In this document: positions 5,756 through 8,074 of the stretch, in pieces
Numbering within the stretch: position 1 is the stretch's first letter
Layout: every line of letters begins with the position of its first letter
Assembly: GCA_030691225.1 (NCBI GenBank)
Contig: JAUYES010000285.1
Span: 1-8,074, forward strand
DNA length: 8,074 nt
From: Holophaga sp.
GTDB lineage: Bacteria; Acidobacteriota; Holophagae; Holophagales; Holophagaceae
Direction: 5' to 3'
Translations under genes and position numbers: made by a program
Notes under the pieces: generated by a model
What the model saw: the letters and a program-made list of their open reading frames with translations, nothing else
What the model was told of the DNA's origin: nothing
The model's database searches: none

Positions 5756-7449
5756 CACATATGGCCCTCCAAGACCTTTTCCTGCGCCACCGCGAGAAGG
5801 CCACGGGCCTGTGGAAGTTGGGTCAGGAGCCCAGTCGCACAATTTTTTTCGATGCTGGCGACGTGGTGTTTGCCCAGAGCACCTACCCTTCTGATCGTTT
5901 GACTCACTTGCTGGTAGAGCGAGGAAAGCTTACTCAGACTCAGCTTGATTACGCTTTGGCCAATCTTCGTCCCGGCATCAGTATTGGGAAGAACCTTATC
6001 GAGATGGGCTTCATTACTCAGCGGGATTTGTTGGACGTAGCTCGAGCCCAAGTCGAACGTGTGGTCTCCGGTGCCTTGGCTACTCCGGGCGAAGTGCCCA
6101 CCTTTGATGCGCGGGAACTCGACGCGAACGTGGTTCGGTTGCCCTTTGATACGCCGGAGCTATTGCTGAACGGGCTATTGGGTCTCAAGGATCGGGAAGC
6201 TCTTTTGGAACTTCTGGGCCCTCTGAACCAAGTGGTGGTGCTTCAAGGGCGCCGGCTGCTGGAAATGACTCTGCCTGTGGACCTTGCCAAGCTACCACCC
6301 CTATTGGATGGCACCCATACCCTGCTCGAGTTGAGTCGCGAGTCCCTAGCTGAGCCTTTGCGCTTGGGCACCTTTGCTTTGTTTCTGCGTGAAATGGGTT
6401 GGGCCCGCCTACACGAAATGCCCCCCATGGACCGAGGCGCCATCGAAATCGCTTTGACGCCTGAGGCTGAGGTTCTTTCGCTGCCGCTCCCCGGGCCAGA
6501 TCTCGAGACCGTTCCTTCCCTGTTTTCTACGATTCATGCGGCTGCCAAGCCAACTACGAATTTGGAACATCTTTCCGACGCCCTAGACGCCCTGCCTGAA
6601 CCTGAAAGATCTCAGGCTGGGGCGGAGTTCACCGTGGAAACAGGACAGGCGATCTTGGAACCCATTTTTGAACTGCCTGAGCATCTGGACATTGAGGTTC
6701 CCAATTTCGATTCCGAGCCGGTGGCGACGATTCCCGAATCGGCACCTGCCGTGTTGATCCTGCCATCGACATTGACCAACCCCGAGTCGGCAGAAATCCT
6801 TTCCGCACCCAACTTCGAAGAGGAGATTCCTCGGCGGTCGAAAAAAGGGTGGATAGCCCTTGTTGCTGTAATCTTGCTCGTGGCCGCGGTTTTTGGCTGG
6901 AAACGCTGGAGGAATAGGTCCAAAAATCCCCCAGTGGTTATCGTGCCGACTCCGGCGGTTGTTCTTCCTGAATCCAAGGTTGAGAATCCGATTAAGCCAT
7001 TAATTGAGGAGCCTCCGCCCCAAGTAGAAGCCAAGACCCCACCATCTCCCCAAGGTGATCCCAAGGGACCAGTGCCTCCAAAAGTGATAGGCACCTCAGC
7101 CAAGGATCGAGCGGAGGCACTCCGGCAAGGTGATATCGCACGGGTCCTTCGTCAGGGCGAACTGATCCTTGCCAACCTGCCAAAAGGGCGATGGACCCTT
7201 CGCCTGGAAATTGCGTGCCAAGTTGAAACCCTGAAGCGCGCGGTGGATCTTTTCGGCACCCCCGATCCGGATATTTGGGTGGCCCCACTCTCTCTTCGTG
7301 ATGGACGAGGATGCTATCAATTATTCTTTGCTCACTTTCCTGATCGCAAGTCCGCTGAGGCCGCGAGTCGGAAAATTCCGGCGGCATTCCGAAGCGAAGG
7401 CAATCGGCCTAAACCCTTTAAAATCGAGGAAATTACGGTCCGCCAATAA
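5752..7449 (+). CDS. DUF4388 (PATAN-like) protein with one membrane helix and C-terminal SPOR-like domain
   Basis: A 565-residue bitopic protein. Residues about 5-105 look like DUF4388/[24 protein letters not shown], an [13 protein letters not shown] hairpin, [17 protein letters not shown], then [29 protein letters not shown] second mixed region runs to about 225. An acidic, Pro-rich, probably disordered linker follows (about 235-355). A membrane helix lies at 367-383 ([17 protein letters not shown]) between RRSKK and KRWRNRSK. A second Pro-rich linker spans about 390-450. The end, about 481-565, resembles [26 protein letters not shown], then [31 protein letters not shown] domains bind septal peptidoglycan lacking stem peptides; DUF4388 proteins are often linked to signalling. 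The expected topology is N-terminus inside and C-terminus in the periplasm, though positive charges flank both sides of the helix. The ATG at 5752 overlaps the tyrS stop as ATGA, implying translational coupling; GTG 5740 and ATG 5761 are alternatives. The SPOR call is by pattern and not certain. Confidence 0.8.
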   Translation: MTHMALQDLFLRHREKATGLWKLGQEPSRTIFFDAGDVVFAQSTYPSDRLTHLLVERGKLTQTQLDYALANLRPGISIGKNLIEMGFITQRDLLDVARAQVERVVSGALATPGEVPTFDARELDANVVRLPFDTPELLLNGLLGLKDREALLELLGPLNQVVVLQGRRLLEMTLPVDLAKLPPLLDGTHTLLELSRESLAEPLRLGTFALFLREMGWARLHEMPPMDRGAIEIALTPEAEVLSLPLPGPDLETVPSLFSTIHAAAKPTTNLEHLSDALDALPEPERSQAGAEFTVETGQAILEPIFELPEHLDIEVPNFDSEPVATIPESAPAVLILPSTLTNPESAEILSAPNFEEEIPRRSKKGWIALVAVILLVAAVFGWKRWRNRSKNPPVVIVPTPAVVLPESKVENPIKPLIEEPPPQVEAKTPPSPQGDPKGPVPPKVIGTSAKDRAEALRQGDIARVLRQGELILANLPKGRWTLRLEIACQVETLKRAVDLFGTPDPDIWVAPLSLRDGRGCYQLFFAHFPDRKSAEAASRKIPAAFRSEGNRPKPFKIEEITVRQ

Positions 7450-7534
7450 TCTCTTTTGATTGCATTATGTAAAAATCCGATGAACCCATTTTCAATGGTT
7501 GCGTGCTTGGTGATGGGCAAAATCGCCTCAATGC

Positions 7535-7562
7535 TTTACATTCTGGAAAAGAATGCTATAAT
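7535..7562 (+). promoter_or_regulatory. Strong extended -10 sigma70-type promoter before the rlpA-like gene
   Basis: TTTACA (7535-7540) and a perfect TATAAT (7557-7562) are separated by 16 bases, and a TG one base before the -10 (7554-7555) makes it an extended -10. Transcription would start near 7569, leaving about 37 bases of leader with a GGAG ribosome binding site before the ATG at 7606. It is the best-matching promoter in the window and indicates that the rlpA-like gene is transcribed on its own rather than by read-through from 7449. Confidence 0.7.
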
Positions 7563-7605
7563 TCACCGGTAAGGTCGGTTCGACCAAGATCTTTTCCGGA
7601 GCCTC

Positions 7606-8074
7606 ATGGAATTCCATCCGCTTTCCACCCAGAACTGGAGCCAAGCCTTCAATGTCTGGATCGAAGACATCCAGGTTTGTTTCCAACCTGTGATGGAGTT
7701 GGAGCGGGTGTTGATTCGGGGTGGGCTCTTGCGGAAGGTTCGGGGGCTGACACGAGTCTCTGCCGCTTTTGTAGCGGTTTTCTTTACGATTCATTGCACA
7801 AACCCCCGCCCCTCGGCGCCCGCTTCGAAGGCTGGCCTGTTTCTTACAACAACTTTCTCATCGCCGACTGATTATGAATTGGGTGAGGCGAGTTGGTATG
7901 GCAGCGAGGAAGATGGATTCGAAGGCAAGCCGACTGCCAATGGGGAGTTGTTCGATCCCAACCAGATGACTTGCGCTCATCGAACCTTGCCGCTGGGTAG
8001 TTTCGTGGAAGTCGAAAACCTAACAAACGGTCGCAAGGTACTGCTGCGAGTCAACGATCGAGGGCCTTTTGTTA
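7606..8074 (+). CDS. RlpA-like septal lytic transglycosylase, N-terminal part (cut by window edge)
   Basis: An open frame with no stop up to the window end encodes at least 156 residues. From residue about 92 it is a clear double-psi beta-barrel RlpA domain: GEASWYGSEEDGFEGKPTANGELFD, then MTCAHRTLPLGSFVEVENLTNGRKVLLRVNDRGPFV. The expected active-site residues are present: E114 in TANGE, H125 in AHRTLP and D151 in NDRGPF. RlpA cleaves glycan strands lacking stem peptides and helps daughter cells separate. A hydrophobic stretch VSAAFVAVFFTIHC (51-64) would be the signal; Cys64 suggests a lipoprotein, but His at -1 is a poor lipobox, and the 50 residues before the stretch are unusually long. 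The ATG at 7606 is chosen for its GGAG site and the promoter 44 bases upstream. GTG 7708, which follows GGAG at 7695-7698, or ATG 7693 would give a more normal signal peptide. The C-terminus, where a SPOR domain is often found, is outside the window. Confidence 0.88.
   Translation, partial: MEFHPLSTQNWSQAFNVWIEDIQVCFQPVMELERVLIRGGLLRKVRGLTRVSAAFVAVFFTIHCTNPRPSAPASKAGLFLTTTFSSPTDYELGEASWYGSEEDGFEGKPTANGELFDPNQMTCAHRTLPLGSFVEVENLTNGRKVLLRVNDRGPFV

Noticed and set aside
7480..7500. Possible terminator hairpin AACCCATT-TTC-AATGGTT after the DUF4388/SPOR gene
   Set aside because: The stem is short, AT-rich and contains a bulge, and no T-run follows, so it is not a credible intrinsic terminator.

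Overview
The window reads as ordinary chromosome from a Gram-negative bacterium of moderate-to-high GC. It carries a Hanks-type Ser/Thr kinase, a DUF4388 (PATAN-like) protein and an RlpA-type septal lytic transglycosylase. This mix is common in Acidobacteriota (Holophagae-like) and in Myxococcota or other former Deltaproteobacteria. The phylum guess rests on gene content only and is weak.

Layout. Positions 1-410 (minus) hold the N-terminal part of a Ser/Thr protein kinase that runs off the left edge. It is divergent from a HEAT-repeat-like protein (644-1426, plus), followed by a six-helix membrane protein (1506-2156, plus). Positions 2157-2655 contain no protein gene. They hold a GC-rich element bounded by short inverted repeats, a perfect 23-bp inverted repeat that acts as a terminator hairpin, a tRNA-Thr(CGT) gene on the minus strand, its promoter, and the leader of the next gene. 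From 2656 to 7449 four plus-strand genes are packed closely: a PIN-PhoH fusion ATPase, a small single-helix membrane protein of unknown function, tyrosyl-tRNA synthetase (tyrS), and a protein with an N-terminal DUF4388-like region, one membrane helix and a C-terminal SPOR-like region. tyrS and the last gene overlap in ATGA. After a 156-bp gap with a very good sigma70-type extended -10 promoter, an rlpA-like gene starts and runs off the right edge.

How the genes fit together. phoH, tyrS and tRNA-Thr are RNA and translation housekeeping functions. The DUF4388-SPOR protein and RlpA plausibly meet at the division septum: SPOR domains bind peptidoglycan stripped of stem peptides, which is the substrate of RlpA. 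That link is inference. I found no convincing novel multi-gene system. The most unusual parts are the tRNA-like inverted-repeat structure at 2269-2460 and the DUF4388-TM-SPOR domain combination.
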